64,000 nucleotides of DNA, taken from assembly GCF_000196255.1 (NCBI RefSeq), contig NC_006370.1, positions 62,001 to 126,000 of the forward strand. Reading direction: 5' to 3'. Made by a program: the position numbers and the translations under genes. Below, in pieces: positions 1-20,216 of this stretch (position 1 is its first letter; every line of letters begins with the position of its first letter). The notes below the pieces were generated by a model, which saw only the letters and a list, made by a program, of their open reading frames with translations, searched no databases and was not told the origin of the DNA. Source of the DNA: Photobacterium profundum SS9 (GTDB lineage Bacteria > Pseudomonadota > Gammaproteobacteria > Enterobacterales > Vibrionaceae).

Positions 1-392
1 GTTAGACCAGCAGTACCAATCATCATTGCTTGTTTACCATCAAGATTTTCAGGTAGTGGTACTAGCCAATCAGCGTTAAGGCGTGCTTTTTCTGCCATGC
101 CGCCCCAATGTCCTTCACCAACTCCCCAGCCTGTTAGCACAACAGCGTCACCAACTTGGTAGCGATCATCGCTTGATTCGAGTACTCGACCTGTTAAATC
201 GATACCTGGAACCATTGGGAATTGACGAACAATTCGACCTTTGCCCGTAATCGCTAGACCATCTTTGTAGTTTAATGAAGAGTAATCTACATCGATTAAT
301 ACATCACCTTCAGGCAGCTCAGATTCATCAACTTGACGAATGCCTGCAATAGTTTTTTTCTCTTCTTGATCAAGAACAAGTGCCTTAAACAT
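1..392 (-). CDS. AcuI/YhdH-type quinone oxidoreductase-like protein (acrylyl-CoA reductase family), 3' part outside window
   Basis: Minus-strand reading frame open from an ATG at 392 to the window edge (about 130 codons). The protein begins MFKALVLDQEEKKTIAGIRQ and continues through DYSSLNYKDGLAITGKG, MVPGIDLTGRV and GDAVVLTGWGVGEGHWGG, which is the GroES-like N-terminal domain of the YhdH/AcuI branch of medium-chain zinc-independent dehydrogenases. Known members reduce acrylyl-CoA to propionyl-CoA with NADPH and protect against toxic acrylyl-CoA, for example during DMSP breakdown. The NADPH-binding Rossmann domain lies beyond the window. It has the same orientation as fadBA but is separated from it by a terminator, so it is probably its own transcript. 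Family assignment is firm; the physiological substrate is inferred. Confidence 0.85.
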   Translation of the reverse strand, partial: MFKALVLDQEEKKTIAGIRQVDESELPEGDVLIDVDYSSLNYKDGLAITGKGRIVRQFPMVPGIDLTGRVLESSDDRYQVGDAVVLTGWGVGEGHWGGMAEKARLNADWLVPLPENLDGKQAMMIGTAGL

Positions 393-544
393 AGGTGTGC
401 TCCGAGTATTAATGAAAGGGGGCGTTGAATATGTGCAGAGTGTAGCTTTGATATAACTATGAATGAAATGAAACATTGTCATTTTATACATGCTTTTTTT
501 GCATAGATTGGTATTTAGTACTCAATAGTGTGTTTTATATTTAT

Positions 545-570
545 AAAAAAAGCCCGTATCGTCACGGGCT
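545..570 (-). terminator. Rho-independent terminator of fadBA
   Basis: On the minus strand AGCCCGT and ACGGGCT (551-557 and 564-570) form a 7-bp stem with a 6-nt loop, followed by a run of seven T (545-551). It lies about 30 bases after the fadA stop codon. Confidence 0.85.
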
Positions 571-598
571 TTGTGGATTGATTGCTGTTTATGTTGAG

Positions 599-3941
<3,343 letters not shown>

Positions 3942-4438
3942 GTTCTATCTCCGTGAATTCTGATTCTATGCCAGATTTGACTTAACTGGTTTGACCTGTT
4001 GTAGGTTAAATATTAGTCTGGACTTGTTAGTAAACTATTTCAACACTTATTTAAAACAATTGTTTAACCTTTTGTTGCGCTGTTCGTCACATAACGTTTG
4101 GTGTGATAATTTTTCATTGATAATTAATGGGTTGCTAAAATTTCTCTACTTTTAGTATGAATTTTATGACAAGTACAATGTTATGGTTATGTTACTTGGT
4201 GGTGGCGGTATGTATAGGCTCGTTTTAGGTCTTACTAATGTGAGGTGGGTGGTAATCTGTGATGTTGTTACTTCTGACTAATAATAGTTTCATCTATATA
4301 TAGAAGCGATATTTTCATTCCCGTGCTTTTTTATGTTGTTTCTCTGAATTGCCCTGTAGTGGGAAGGTAGATTTGAATTTGTTGTGGTACGTGTTGTGGT
4401 ATCCTGCGCGATTATTTGATTTTGTTTGTGGCTTTTGA
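3942..4438. other. Intergenic region between fadB and yigZ, without a gene
   Basis: About 500 bases between divergent genes. Apart from the FadR-like site near fadB and the promoter area expected just before yigZ, I see no coding frame, repeat or RNA gene. In enterobacteria pepQ occupies this spot; no remnant of it is recognisable here. Confidence 0.6.
3984..4000 (-). promoter_or_regulatory. FadR operator upstream of fadBA
   Basis: The 17-bp sequence AACTGGTTTGACCTGTT is an imperfect palindrome agreeing with the gammaproteobacterial FadR operator pattern (CTGGT, three bases, ACC half-sites). It lies 43 bases upstream of the fadB start, where FadR represses fadBA in relatives until long-chain acyl-CoA releases it. 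The sequence match is direct; binding is inferred. Confidence 0.8.
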
Positions 4439-5065
4439 ATGGCAGTATTTGAACCCTATTTAGTACCAGCAGCAGATGCTGGTTTTGAAGAAGAGATTAA
4501 AAAGAGTCGTTTCATTACGTATTTAGCACATACAGCTAGTATTGAAGCTGCAAAGGCATTTGTTCAACAGATAAAAACTAAACATAGCGATGCACGGCAT
4601 AATTGCTGGGCTTTTGTTGCTGGTCGCCCTTCTGATTCAATGATGTGGGGCTTTAGTGATGACGGTGAACCGTCAGGAACGGCTGGAAAACCAATACTGG
4701 CTCAATTAACAGGTTGTGGTGTGGGTGAAATAACCGCAGTTGTAACTCGCTACTCAGGCGGTATTAAGCTTGGTACTGGCGGGTTAGTAAAAGCATACGG
4801 TGGTGGCGTTCAACAAGCCTTAACTGTGCTGCAAACCAAAGAAAAGATAATAACCTCAGAACTCAGCTTGAGCTGTGAGTATAATCAAGTGTCATTGGTC
4901 GAAACGTTGCTGACTGAATATTCGGGAATACAACTTCATGCCGAGTATGGACATCAAGTTGACATGATATTGGAACTTGATAATCGTGACGTTGAAGCAT
5001 TCAGTGCCAAGCTTAAGAATCGTAGTGGTGGGCGCATTATCCCAACTTCAGATTTAGACAAATAA
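4439..5065 (+). CDS. yigZ: YigZ/IMPACT family protein
   Basis: A 208-residue protein of the UPF0029/IMPACT family, near the E. coli YigZ length (about 204). The N-terminal domain contains the family hallmark KHSDARHNCWAF followed by FSDDGEPSGTAGKPI and TRYSGGIKLGTGGLVKAYG; a smaller ferredoxin-like domain (DUF1949) follows from about residue 140. The biochemical role of bacterial YigZ is not settled, although the eukaryotic relative IMPACT modulates Gcn2. It lies 30 bases before trkH in the same order as in E. coli. Confidence 0.92.
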   Translation: MAVFEPYLVPAADAGFEEEIKKSRFITYLAHTASIEAAKAFVQQIKTKHSDARHNCWAFVAGRPSDSMMWGFSDDGEPSGTAGKPILAQLTGCGVGEITAVVTRYSGGIKLGTGGLVKAYGGGVQQALTVLQTKEKIITSELSLSCEYNQVSLVETLLTEYSGIQLHAEYGHQVDMILELDNRDVEAFSAKLKNRSGGRIIPTSDLDK

Positions 5066-5095
5066 CCCCATTAAGGATGAGAGCCACTAAAGGCC

Positions 5096-6553
5096 ATGCA
5101 ATTTCGATCTATAATTAGAATCGTCGGGCTACTGCTCGCGTTATTCAGTGTCACTATGCTTGCTCCTGCTCTGGTAGCGTTTATTTATCGAGATGGTGCA
5201 GGCTTCCCATTTGTTGTTACCTTCTTTCTGCTATTTACTGGTGGTGCTTCTTTATGGCTACCGAATAGACATCATCGACGTGAATTGAAAGCACGTGATG
5301 GTTTTCTAATTGTGGTGCTGTTCTGGACCGTAATCGGTAGTGCAGGTGCTTTGCCCTTTATATTATCTAAAACGCCAGATCTCTCCATAACTGATTCTTT
5401 CTTTGAATCCTTCTCTGCTCTGACGACAACGGGCGCAACCGTGATTGTTGGGTTAGATGATTTACCTAAAGCCGTCCTTTTTTATCGGCAGCTTTTACAA
5501 TGGTTCGGCGGGATGGGGATCATCGTATTAGCAGTGGCTATTTTACCCGTTTTGGGTATCGGTGGTATGCAGCTTTATCGGGCGGAAATTCCAGGTCCAG
5601 TTAAAGATAGCAAGATGACCCCGCGTATTGCTGAAACAGCAAAAGCCCTTTGGTATATCTACCTCGCCTTAACAATCAGTTGTGCTGCCGCATTTTGGCT
5701 GGCTGGGATGAGTGTTTTTGATGCCATCGCTCATAGCTTTTCGACGGTAGCGATTGGTGGTTTCTCTACTCATGATGCCAGTATGGGCTACTTCAATAGC
5801 CCGACCATCAATATGATCACTGTGGTTTTCTTGCTTATCTCTGCGTGTAATTTTTCTCTGCACTTTGCGGCCTTCGCAAATGGTGGTATCCATTTACGAA
5901 CTTATTGGCGAGATCCTGAGTTTAGAGCTTTCTTCGGAGCTCAATTTATATTGTTTGCGATTTGCTTTGCGATGTTATTACAGCATCACTCTTATGATTC
6001 TTATAACGATGCTTTTGATCAGGCGTTATTTCAAACAGTATCGATATCAACAACTGCGGGCTTTACCACGACTGGATTTTCAGATTGGCCCTTGTTTTTG
6101 CCTGTTTTGTTATTGTTTTCTTCTTTTGTTGGTGGCTGTGCTGGTTCAACCGGCGGTGGAATGAAAGTAATTCGTATGTTGTTACTTTTCTTGCAAGGTG
6201 TACGTGAACTTAAGCGTCTTATTCACCCCCGTGCTATTTATACAATTAAAGTGGGCAATAAAGCGTTACCTCAACGAGTGGTTGATGCTGTGTGGGGGTT
6301 CTTTTCTGCTTATGCATTAGTCTTTGTTGTCTGCATGTTGGCTTTGATTGCTACCGGAATAGATGAGCTAACGGCATTTTCAGCAGTAGCTGCAACATTG
6401 AATAACCTTGGACCTGGCTTAGGCGAGGTTGCGGTACATTTTGGTGATATTAATTCATCGGCTAAGTGGGTGTTAATTATTTCTATGCTATTTGGTCGCT
6501 TAGAAGTATTTACCCTGCTGGTTTTATTTACGCCAACCTTCTGGCGAAACTAA
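5096..6553 (+). CDS. trkH: Trk potassium uptake system membrane protein TrkH
   Basis: A 485-residue multi-spanning inner-membrane protein, the TrkH length. The four pore loops typical of the Trk/Ktr/HKT superfamily are visible: SALTTTGATVIVG, SFSTVAIGGFSTH, VSISTTAGFTTTG and ATLNNLGPGLG. The third and fourth pore regions are separated by the conserved GGCAGSTGGGMKVIR segment. It forms the K+ translocating subunit and works with the cytoplasmic NAD-binding TrkA, which is not in this window. It sits between yigZ and hemG, as in E. coli. Confidence 0.96.
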   Translation: MQFRSIIRIVGLLLALFSVTMLAPALVAFIYRDGAGFPFVVTFFLLFTGGASLWLPNRHHRRELKARDGFLIVVLFWTVIGSAGALPFILSKTPDLSITDSFFESFSALTTTGATVIVGLDDLPKAVLFYRQLLQWFGGMGIIVLAVAILPVLGIGGMQLYRAEIPGPVKDSKMTPRIAETAKALWYIYLALTISCAAAFWLAGMSVFDAIAHSFSTVAIGGFSTHDASMGYFNSPTINMITVVFLLISACNFSLHFAAFANGGIHLRTYWRDPEFRAFFGAQFILFAICFAMLLQHHSYDSYNDAFDQALFQTVSISTTAGFTTTGFSDWPLFLPVLLLFSSFVGGCAGSTGGGMKVIRMLLLFLQGVRELKRLIHPRAIYTIKVGNKALPQRVVDAVWGFFSAYALVFVVCMLALIATGIDELTAFSAVAATLNNLGPGLGEVAVHFGDINSSAKWVLIISMLFGRLEVFTLLVLFTPTFWRN

Positions 6554-6562
6554 GGAGAGACT

Positions 6563-7087
6563 GTGAAAAAGGTTCTATTTCTTCATTCCAGTAACGATGG
6601 TCAAACGATTAAAATTTTCAAACACATTGAAAAACAGCTTGGTAGTGAGTATCAATGTAAGGTTATTGATCTTCATCAGTCTCCCAATATCGACTTCTCT
6701 CTTTATGATCGTATATTGATTGGGGCGGCTGTTCGCTATGGCCATTTAAATAAAAAGTTATACCAATTCATTGGTCAAAATAGAAAACAGCTTGATGAAT
6801 CGAAAGTAGGATTTTTCTGTGTGAACCTTACAGCACGTAAAGAAGGGAAGAATACACCTGAAACCAGTGCGTATATGAAGAAGTTTCTTTTAAAGTCACC
6901 ATGGGTACCTAAATTACAGGCTGTTTTTGCTGGAGCGCTGCGCTATCCACGTTATAACTTGTTAGATCGCACTATGATAAAGCTAATAATGAAGCTTACG
7001 GGGGGAGAAACAGATACGTCAAAAGAAGTGGAATATACCAATTGGGAAAAAGTGTCTGAGTTTTCGGTTGAGTTTAAACAGTTCTAA
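6563..7087 (+). CDS. hemG: Menaquinone-dependent protoporphyrinogen IX dehydrogenase HemG
   Basis: A 174-residue flavodoxin-fold protein beginning with GTG at 6563 behind the ribosome site AAGGAGAG. The FMN phosphate loop appears as FLHSSNDGQT at the N-terminus, followed by GAAVRYGHLNKKLYQF and the extra long loop that separates HemG from ordinary flavodoxins. It oxidises protoporphyrinogen IX to protoporphyrin IX in haem synthesis, passing electrons to quinones. It starts 9 bases after trkH, so the two are probably co-transcribed. Confidence 0.95.
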   Translation: MKKVLFLHSSNDGQTIKIFKHIEKQLGSEYQCKVIDLHQSPNIDFSLYDRILIGAAVRYGHLNKKLYQFIGQNRKQLDESKVGFFCVNLTARKEGKNTPETSAYMKKFLLKSPWVPKLQAVFAGALRYPRYNLLDRTMIKLIMKLTGGETDTSKEVEYTNWEKVSEFSVEFKQF

Positions 7088-7159
7088 GCTGAGGCAATAA
7101 GCTGTTTGATCGCTTTTTGTTCGTAATGGCTCTTTTGAGTGGAATTCTAGAGATAAGGC

Positions 7160-7187
7160 TTGCTTCGATCAGTTATCTCCCTATAAT
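7160..7187 (+). promoter_or_regulatory. rRNA operon 1 P1-type promoter
   Basis: TTGCTT (7160-7165), a 16-base spacer and TATAAT (7182-7187). The stretch CTCCCTATAATG followed by GCCACC closely resembles E. coli rrn P1 promoters, including the GC-rich discriminator associated with stringent control. The 7088-7563 interval otherwise contains only the second promoter, the boxA element and the 16S leader. Confidence 0.75.
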
Positions 7188-7281
7188 GCCACCTCACCGA
7201 TACGGAGAGCGGCTTCTAATAAGGAGTTAGCGACGAAACGGTATCGCGGAAATTTAAAACGAAATGAGTTGAAAATAGTGT

Positions 7282-7309
7282 TTGACACTTCAGTTTAATT
7301 CGCTAGAAT
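7282..7309 (+). promoter_or_regulatory. rRNA operon 1 P2-type promoter
   Basis: TTGACA (7282-7287), a 16-base spacer and TAGAAT (7304-7309), about 120 bases after the P1-like promoter. This is the usual tandem arrangement of gammaproteobacterial rrn promoters. Confidence 0.75.
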
Positions 7310-7369
7310 GACCGTCCACTTCAAGAGAAGAGCGAAACGCTTAAAAGCATCACTTTTCATTTGAAGTAT

Positions 7370-7381
7370 TGTTCTTTAACA
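7370..7381 (+). promoter_or_regulatory. boxA antitermination element, rRNA operon 1 leader
   Basis: TGTTCTTTAACA differs from the consensus boxA TGCTCTTTAACA at one position. It lies in the 16S leader, where the Nus factors load to prevent premature termination. Confidence 0.8.
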
Positions 7382-7563
7382 ATTTGACCATGCAATCTGT
7401 GTGGGCACTCGTGAGATTTTAAATCGAAAGATTTATCAATGAACTGAGTGACCTTAATCATCGCAAGATGACACAGTCAATTTATGCTTCATTTCTTCGC
7501 AAGAAGAATGAAACAAGAATATCAGTAAAAATCATTGAGCCGGTCGAAAGACCAACAAAACTT

Positions 7564-9120
<1,557 letters not shown>

Positions 9121-9492
9121 CCAAAAGATTTATTGTTTGATGCAGTGTCCACACAGATTGCTTGGTCGAAATGTAAAAGAAATAGCGAAAGCGCTAATGA
9201 ATAACGTCAGTTATTGATTAACGCTTTTTGCGTTATGCTCTTTAACAATCTGGAAAGCTGACTAGTAAATTGAATCTTAGGATTCAATTACAAATGTATC
9301 TTGCTTCTTTTAATAAGAACGAGATACGAGTTCTCAAAACAAACACATTCAAGTGTCTGTGTTTTTGTCTTCACTTTTTTAAAAGTGGAAACAAAAGAAG
9401 AGTCCGGCGAAAACAAATCCTCTCTCGATCTTGAAAAAGAATTGGAGAGAGAAACCTTGGTTGTTGCCATACGAAACCTCTTGGGGTTGTAT
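9121..9492 (+). other. 16S-23S spacer of operon 1, no tRNA; boxA at 9236-9247
   Basis: 372 bases containing an exact boxA (TGCTCTTTAACA, 9236-9247) and the processing stems flanking 23S, but no tRNA gene. The last part, from about 9237, is nearly the same as in operon 2; the segment before it differs. Confidence 0.85.
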
Positions 9493-12426
<2,934 letters not shown>

Positions 12427-12714
12427 ACAACACCCAAGGGGTTTTTGTACTGAAATCGTTCCAGACGATGTTCAGTATTTCCTACATCCTTGTAGGTCAC
12501 GGACTCCACGAACACTTGAATGAAGTGTATTGAGATACTAGTTAACTTTCCCAGATTATTCCTTTTCTGTTGTGCACGGGTAGTGCAGATAGAAAACAGG
12601 CTAGCAAAGCCGCCAACGATTCGAGTGAAGGCGTGTACGAGGTACATAACTGAATGAGAGAGGCAGGCAATGCGGTTAGCGTGTTTTCTAGCAAACGGAA
12701 GAGAGAAAAGAATT
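12427..12714 (+). other. 23S-5S spacer of operon 1
   Basis: 288 bases between 23S and 5S, nearly identical to the spacer in operon 2. It holds the 23S processing stem and no tRNA or coding frame that I can support. Confidence 0.8.
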
Positions 12715-12834
12715 TGTCTGGCGACCATAGCGCTGTGGCTCCACCTGATCCCATGCCGAACTCAGAAGTGAAACGCAGTTGCGCCGATGGTAGTGTGGGG
12801 TCTCCCCATGTGAGAGTAGGGCATCGCCAGGCCC
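12715..12834 (+). rRNA. rrf: 5S ribosomal RNA, operon 1
   Basis: 120 nt beginning TGTCTGGCGACCATAGCG and closing with GCATCGCCAGGCCC, so the terminal helix pairs. It carries the conserved CCTGATCCCATGCCGAACTC block. It is identical to the 5S of operon 2 as far as I can read. Confidence 0.97.
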
Positions 12835-12845
12835 CCAATTGTGAG

Positions 12846-12872
12846 AGCCCGTTGGCAACAACGGGCTTTTAT
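12846..12872 (+). terminator. rRNA operon 1 terminator
   Basis: AGCCCGT (12846-12852) pairs with ACGGGCT (12861-12867) and is followed by a T-rich tract. It separates operon 1 from the promoter of operon 2. Confidence 0.85.
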
Positions 12873-12958
12873 TTCGCTCCAATTGATTGCAATGTGAGCG
12901 GCGTCAACAGAAGGTTTTTATTTTTTAATCAGTTGATTAAAAAGATGAAAATTTTGTC

Positions 12959-12986
12959 TTGACTGAATATCAGAAACGCGTATTAT
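12959..12986 (+). promoter_or_regulatory. rRNA operon 2 promoter (P2-like)
   Basis: TTGACT (12959-12964), a 16-base spacer and TATTAT (12981-12986). An AT-rich UP-element-like tract lies just upstream (about 12914-12955). The TTGACT and GCGTATTAT words resemble E. coli rrn P2 promoters. I see no P1-like promoter between the operon 1 terminator and this one. Confidence 0.75.
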
Positions 12987-13035
12987 ACGCAGCCTGACTT
13001 GCTGAAGCGTTTAACGCCAAGGCATTGAAAGTCAA

Positions 13036-13047
13036 CGTTCTTTAACA
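13036..13047 (+). promoter_or_regulatory. boxA antitermination element, rRNA operon 2 leader
   Basis: CGTTCTTTAACA, in the same place in the leader as the operon 1 boxA and followed by the same leader sequence, so it is the antitermination site of operon 2. Confidence 0.75.
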
Positions 13048-13241
13048 ATTTGACCATGCAATCTGTGTGGGCACTCGTGAGATTTTAAGTCGAAAGATTT
13101 ATCAATGAACTGAGTGACCTTAATCATCGCAAGATGACACAGTCAATTTATGCTTCATTTTTTCGCAAGAAGAAACGAAACAAGAATATCAGTAAAAATC
13201 ATTGAGCCGGTCGCCTTTTATAAGTGCGGCCAACAGAACTT

Positions 13242-14814
<1,573 letters not shown>

Positions 14815-14906
14815 CCAAAAGATTTATTGTTTGATGCAGTGTCCACACAGATTGCTTGGTCGAAATGTAAAAGAACACGATGTCCCCAATGACATCGAAA
14901 AACTAA

Positions 14907-14982
14907 GTCCCGTTCGTCTAGAGGCCTAGGACACCGCCCTTTCACGGCGGTAACAGGGGTTCGACTCCCCTACGGGACGCCA
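14907..14982 (+). tRNA. tRNA-Glu (TTC)
   Basis: 76-nt cloverleaf starting GTCCCGTTCGTCTAGAGG with CCA encoded. The acceptor GTCCCGT pairs with ACGGGAC, and the anticodon TTC sits in CCCTTTCACGG. First of three tRNAs in the 16S-23S spacer of operon 2. Confidence 0.97.
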
Positions 14983-15015
14983 CTTTCTTTTTAGCTAACA
15001 AAAGAAAGTAATAAA

Positions 15016-15091
15016 GGGTCGTTAGCTCAGTTGGTAGAGCAGTTGACTTTTAATCAATTGGTCGCAGGTTCGAATCCTGCACGACCCACCA
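15016..15091 (+). tRNA. tRNA-Lys (TTT)
   Basis: 76-nt cloverleaf starting GGGTCGTTAGCTCAGTTGG and ending ACGACCCACCA. The anticodon TTT lies in the GACTTTTAATC loop. Second tRNA of the spacer. Confidence 0.97.
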
Positions 15092-15158
15092 TTTCCTTTC
15101 CACGAAGGAAAGCTATTTACTTTTGCTTTTTAAAGCAAAAATAAAAAAGCAACATCGT

Positions 15159-15234
15159 GGGCGATTAGCTCAGTTGGGAGAGCACCTCCCTTACAAGGAG
15201 GGGGTCACTGGTTCGAGCCCGGTATCGCCCACCA
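15159..15234 (+). tRNA. tRNA-Val (TAC)
   Basis: 76-nt cloverleaf starting GGGCGATTAGCTCAGTTGG and ending ATCGCCCACCA. The anticodon TAC lies in CCCTTACAAGG. Third tRNA of the spacer; Glu-Lys-Val is a spacer arrangement found in Vibrionaceae. Confidence 0.97.
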
Positions 15235-15600
15235 CTTTCTAAACACTTTTACGGCATGTTGATTCAATAGCTTACGTTGTTGCGTCCAATTTACGTCGCT
15301 GAAAGTCGTTAGAAAGTGATGATGTCTCACTGAGACACAACACATGTTCTTTAACAATCTGGAAAGCTGACTAGTAAATTCAATCGAATGATTGAATTAC
15401 AAATGTATTTTGCTTCTTTTAATAAGAACGAGATACGAGTTCTCAAAACAAACACATTCAAGTGTCTGTGTTTTTGTCTTCACTTTTTTAAAAGTGGAAA
15501 CAAAAGAAGAGTCCGGCGAAAACAAATCCTCTCTTGCTCTTGTAAAAGAACAAGCAGAGAAACCTTGGTTGTTGCCATACGAAACCTCTTGGGGTTGTAT
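15235..15600 (+). other. Distal 16S-23S spacer of operon 2 with boxA at 15345-15356
   Basis: 366 bases after tRNA-Val holding a boxA-like TGTTCTTTAACA (15345-15356) and the 23S processing stem. From boxA onward it parallels the operon 1 spacer with a few substitutions. Confidence 0.8.
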
Positions 15601-18503
<2,903 letters not shown>

Positions 18504-18791
18504 ACAACACCCAAGGGGTTTTTGTACTGAAATCGTTCCAGACGATTATCAGTATTTCCTACATCCTTGTAGGTCACGGACTCCACGAACACTTGAATGA
18601 AGTGTATTGAGATACTAGTTAACTTTCCCAGATTATTCCTTTTCTGTTGTGCACGGGTAGTGCAGATAGAAAACAGGCTAGCAAAGCCGCCAACGATTCG
18701 AGTGAAGGCGTGTACGAAGTACATAACTGAATGAGAGAGGCAGGCAATACGGTTAGCGTGTTTTCTAGCAAACGGAAGAGAGAAAAGAATT
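18504..18791 (+). other. 23S-5S spacer of operon 2
   Basis: 288 bases nearly identical to the operon 1 spacer. Small differences are visible near 18546-18550, 18718 and 18749. No tRNA. Confidence 0.8.
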
Positions 18792-18911
18792 TGTCTGGCG
18801 ACCATAGCGCTGTGGCTCCACCTGATCCCATGCCGAACTCAGAAGTGAAACGCAGTTGCGCCGATGGTAGTGTGGGGTCTCCCCATGTGAGAGTAGGGCA
18901 TCGCCAGGCCC
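18792..18911 (+). rRNA. rrf: 5S ribosomal RNA, operon 2
   Basis: 120 nt, the same sequence as the 5S of operon 1, with the terminal helix formed by TGTCTGGCGA and TCGCCAGGCC. It is followed by tRNA-Asp rather than directly by a terminator. Confidence 0.97.
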
Positions 18912-19007
18912 CCAATTCGTTTTTATCTTTTTTTAAAAGATGAAGACAAACATAAAATGGTAACCCGTTTTATGGTAAGTAATAGCATTATGCTGAATAG
19001 ACACTGC

Positions 19008-19084
19008 GGAGTGGTAGTTCAGTTGGTTAGAATACCGGCCTGTCACGCCGGGGGTCGCGGGTTCGAGTCCCGTCCACTCCGCCA
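19008..19084 (+). tRNA. tRNA-Asp (GTC)
   Basis: 77-nt cloverleaf starting GGAGTGGTAGTTCAGTTGG and ending CCACTCCGCCA. The anticodon GTC lies in CCTGTCACGCC. It is 96 bases after the 5S gene and before the terminator, so it is the distal tRNA of rRNA operon 2, as aspT is in E. coli operons. Confidence 0.97.
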
Positions 19085-19094
19085 TTATTGAAGA

Positions 19095-19124
19095 AGCCCT
19101 AATCGAAAGATTAGGGCTTTTTTT
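19095..19124 (+). terminator. rRNA operon 2 / tRNA-Asp terminator
   Basis: AGCCCTAATC, a GAAA loop and GATTAGGGCT form a 10-bp stem followed by seven T. Confidence 0.9.
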
Positions 19125-19147
19125 CGTCTGTAGAAAAGTTGATATTA

Positions 19148-19183
19148 TACCATTCTAGCTAATTATACCATTCTAGCTAATTA
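19148..19183. repeat. Tandem duplication of the 18-bp IS630-type left end
   Basis: TACCATTCTAGCTAATTA occurs twice back to back (19148-19165 and 19166-19183). The second copy is the actual left end of IS630-type copy 1. The first is an orphan end, perhaps a scar of an earlier insertion or excision. Before IS630-type copy 2 only one such end is present. Confidence 0.8.
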
Positions 19184-19744
19184 ACTGGTCAGGCTAATCC
19201 AGCTTCTTGCGCACATCCTCGTTACTCTTTTCGTGTCACTAAGAAAGCTATTCCAAGCACTGCACACCTTATCAAGAATCTCATCATAATCTTTAAAAGC
19301 TTGGTTCGCTAAATGGTGTTGCCTCATCCAACTCCAAACTTGTTCTATTGAATTGAGCTCTGGTGAATAGGGAGGAAGCTTTATGATACTGATATTATGA
19401 AAACTATGTGCCGTATCTTCGGTATGCCATCCTGCACCATCCATTATCACAACGGCATGCCTGCCTTTTTCTGTCGCACTTGATACTTGCTGAAGATGCA
19501 GTTTCATCGCATCTTTATTGCTCCAAGGAACAACGATGGCTTCTCCAATGCCTCGGCTAGGACAAACAGAACCAAAGAGATACGCATATTCAAACTGCTG
19601 CTGTTTGATGACGCGCGGACGCGTTCCTGTCTTTGCCCAAACCCTTGTTGTGGTGTTCTGTTGGCCGAATCGTGCTTCATCTTGAAACCAAACATCAACA
19701 CTCTCAAGCCCTATGTGACCTGGGATCTTGAGGATAGTTTTCAT
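19181..19744 (-). CDS. IS630-family transposase, catalytic part (ORF B), copy 1
   Basis: 187 residues holding the DDE catalytic core: Asp in VWFQDEARFGQQ, Asp in HAVVIMDGAGWHT and Glu in LPPYSPELNSIEQVW. This order and spacing is that of the IS630/DDE_3 nuclease fold. It lies one frame off from ORF A. The join falls at a run of seven A (minus strand, 19751-19757) and the ORF B frame is open back through that run, so the complete transposase of about 344 residues probably arises by frameshifting or transcript slippage. The ATG at 19744 may be only a frame marker, not a true start. Confidence 0.85.
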   Translation of the reverse strand: MKTILKIPGHIGLESVDVWFQDEARFGQQNTTTRVWAKTGTRPRVIKQQQFEYAYLFGSVCPSRGIGEAIVVPWSNKDAMKLHLQQVSSATEKGRHAVVIMDGAGWHTEDTAHSFHNISIIKLPPYSPELNSIEQVWSWMRQHHLANQAFKDYDEILDKVCSAWNSFLSDTKRVTRMCARSWISLTS

Positions 19745-19745
19745 T

Positions 19746-20216
19746 TTAAATTTTTTTAAAATCGTCTTGGATTTTATCGCACTGCTTAGGGTGCTTTGAG
19801 CGGGAGGTTATCCATGAAAAACCCATTTTTTTGAGCAATATATAAATGTAGTCTGGGTGGTATGCTTTGCCAAATGTCTGCGTGATGTAGTTATGAATAT
19901 CATGACCTGTGAGTCTGCCACCATCAGGTTTAGCCGCGTTTTCTTCAATGTACTTGGCGAGCAGTTGCCTTTCTTGATGAGAGAGAAAAGAAGGGCGTCC
20001 GGTACGAGGTTTTTCCTTTAGTCCGTCGAGTCCCTCTTCAAGAAAAACCTGAATCCATTTGTTTACACTGGTACGGCTTACCTTTAGGTACTTAGCAATT
20101 TGAGTGCGTGAATGGCCATCTTGGAAGTGAGCCAGTGCTAAAAAGCGCATTTTCATCTGGATAGATGTTTGTTTGCTGGCAAGGGATTTAAAGTCGATAT
20201 TATTAAGGCTATCCAT
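19746..20216 (-). CDS. IS630-family transposase, DNA-binding part (ORF A), copy 1
   Basis: 156 residues with the paired helix-turn-helix arrangement of IS630 transposases: GHSRTQIAKYLKVSRTSVNK (about residues 34-53), followed by GLKEKPRTGRP and a second winged-helix-like part with KAYHPDYIYILLKKMGFSW. It binds the element ends. It terminates at the A7 run where ORF B takes over in the +1 frame. Without a frameshift it would make a DNA-binding fragment, which might act as an inhibitor. Confidence 0.85.
   Translation of the reverse strand: MDSLNNIDFKSLASKQTSIQMKMRFLALAHFQDGHSRTQIAKYLKVSRTSVNKWIQVFLEEGLDGLKEKPRTGRPSFLSHQERQLLAKYIEENAAKPDGGRLTGHDIHNYITQTFGKAYHPDYIYILLKKMGFSWITSRSKHPKQCDKIQDDFKKI

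Noticed and set aside
19487..19759. Plus-strand 90-codon frame inside the IS630-type element (repeated at 21960-22232)
   Set aside because: Antisense to the DDE transposase; present twice only because the element is duplicated.
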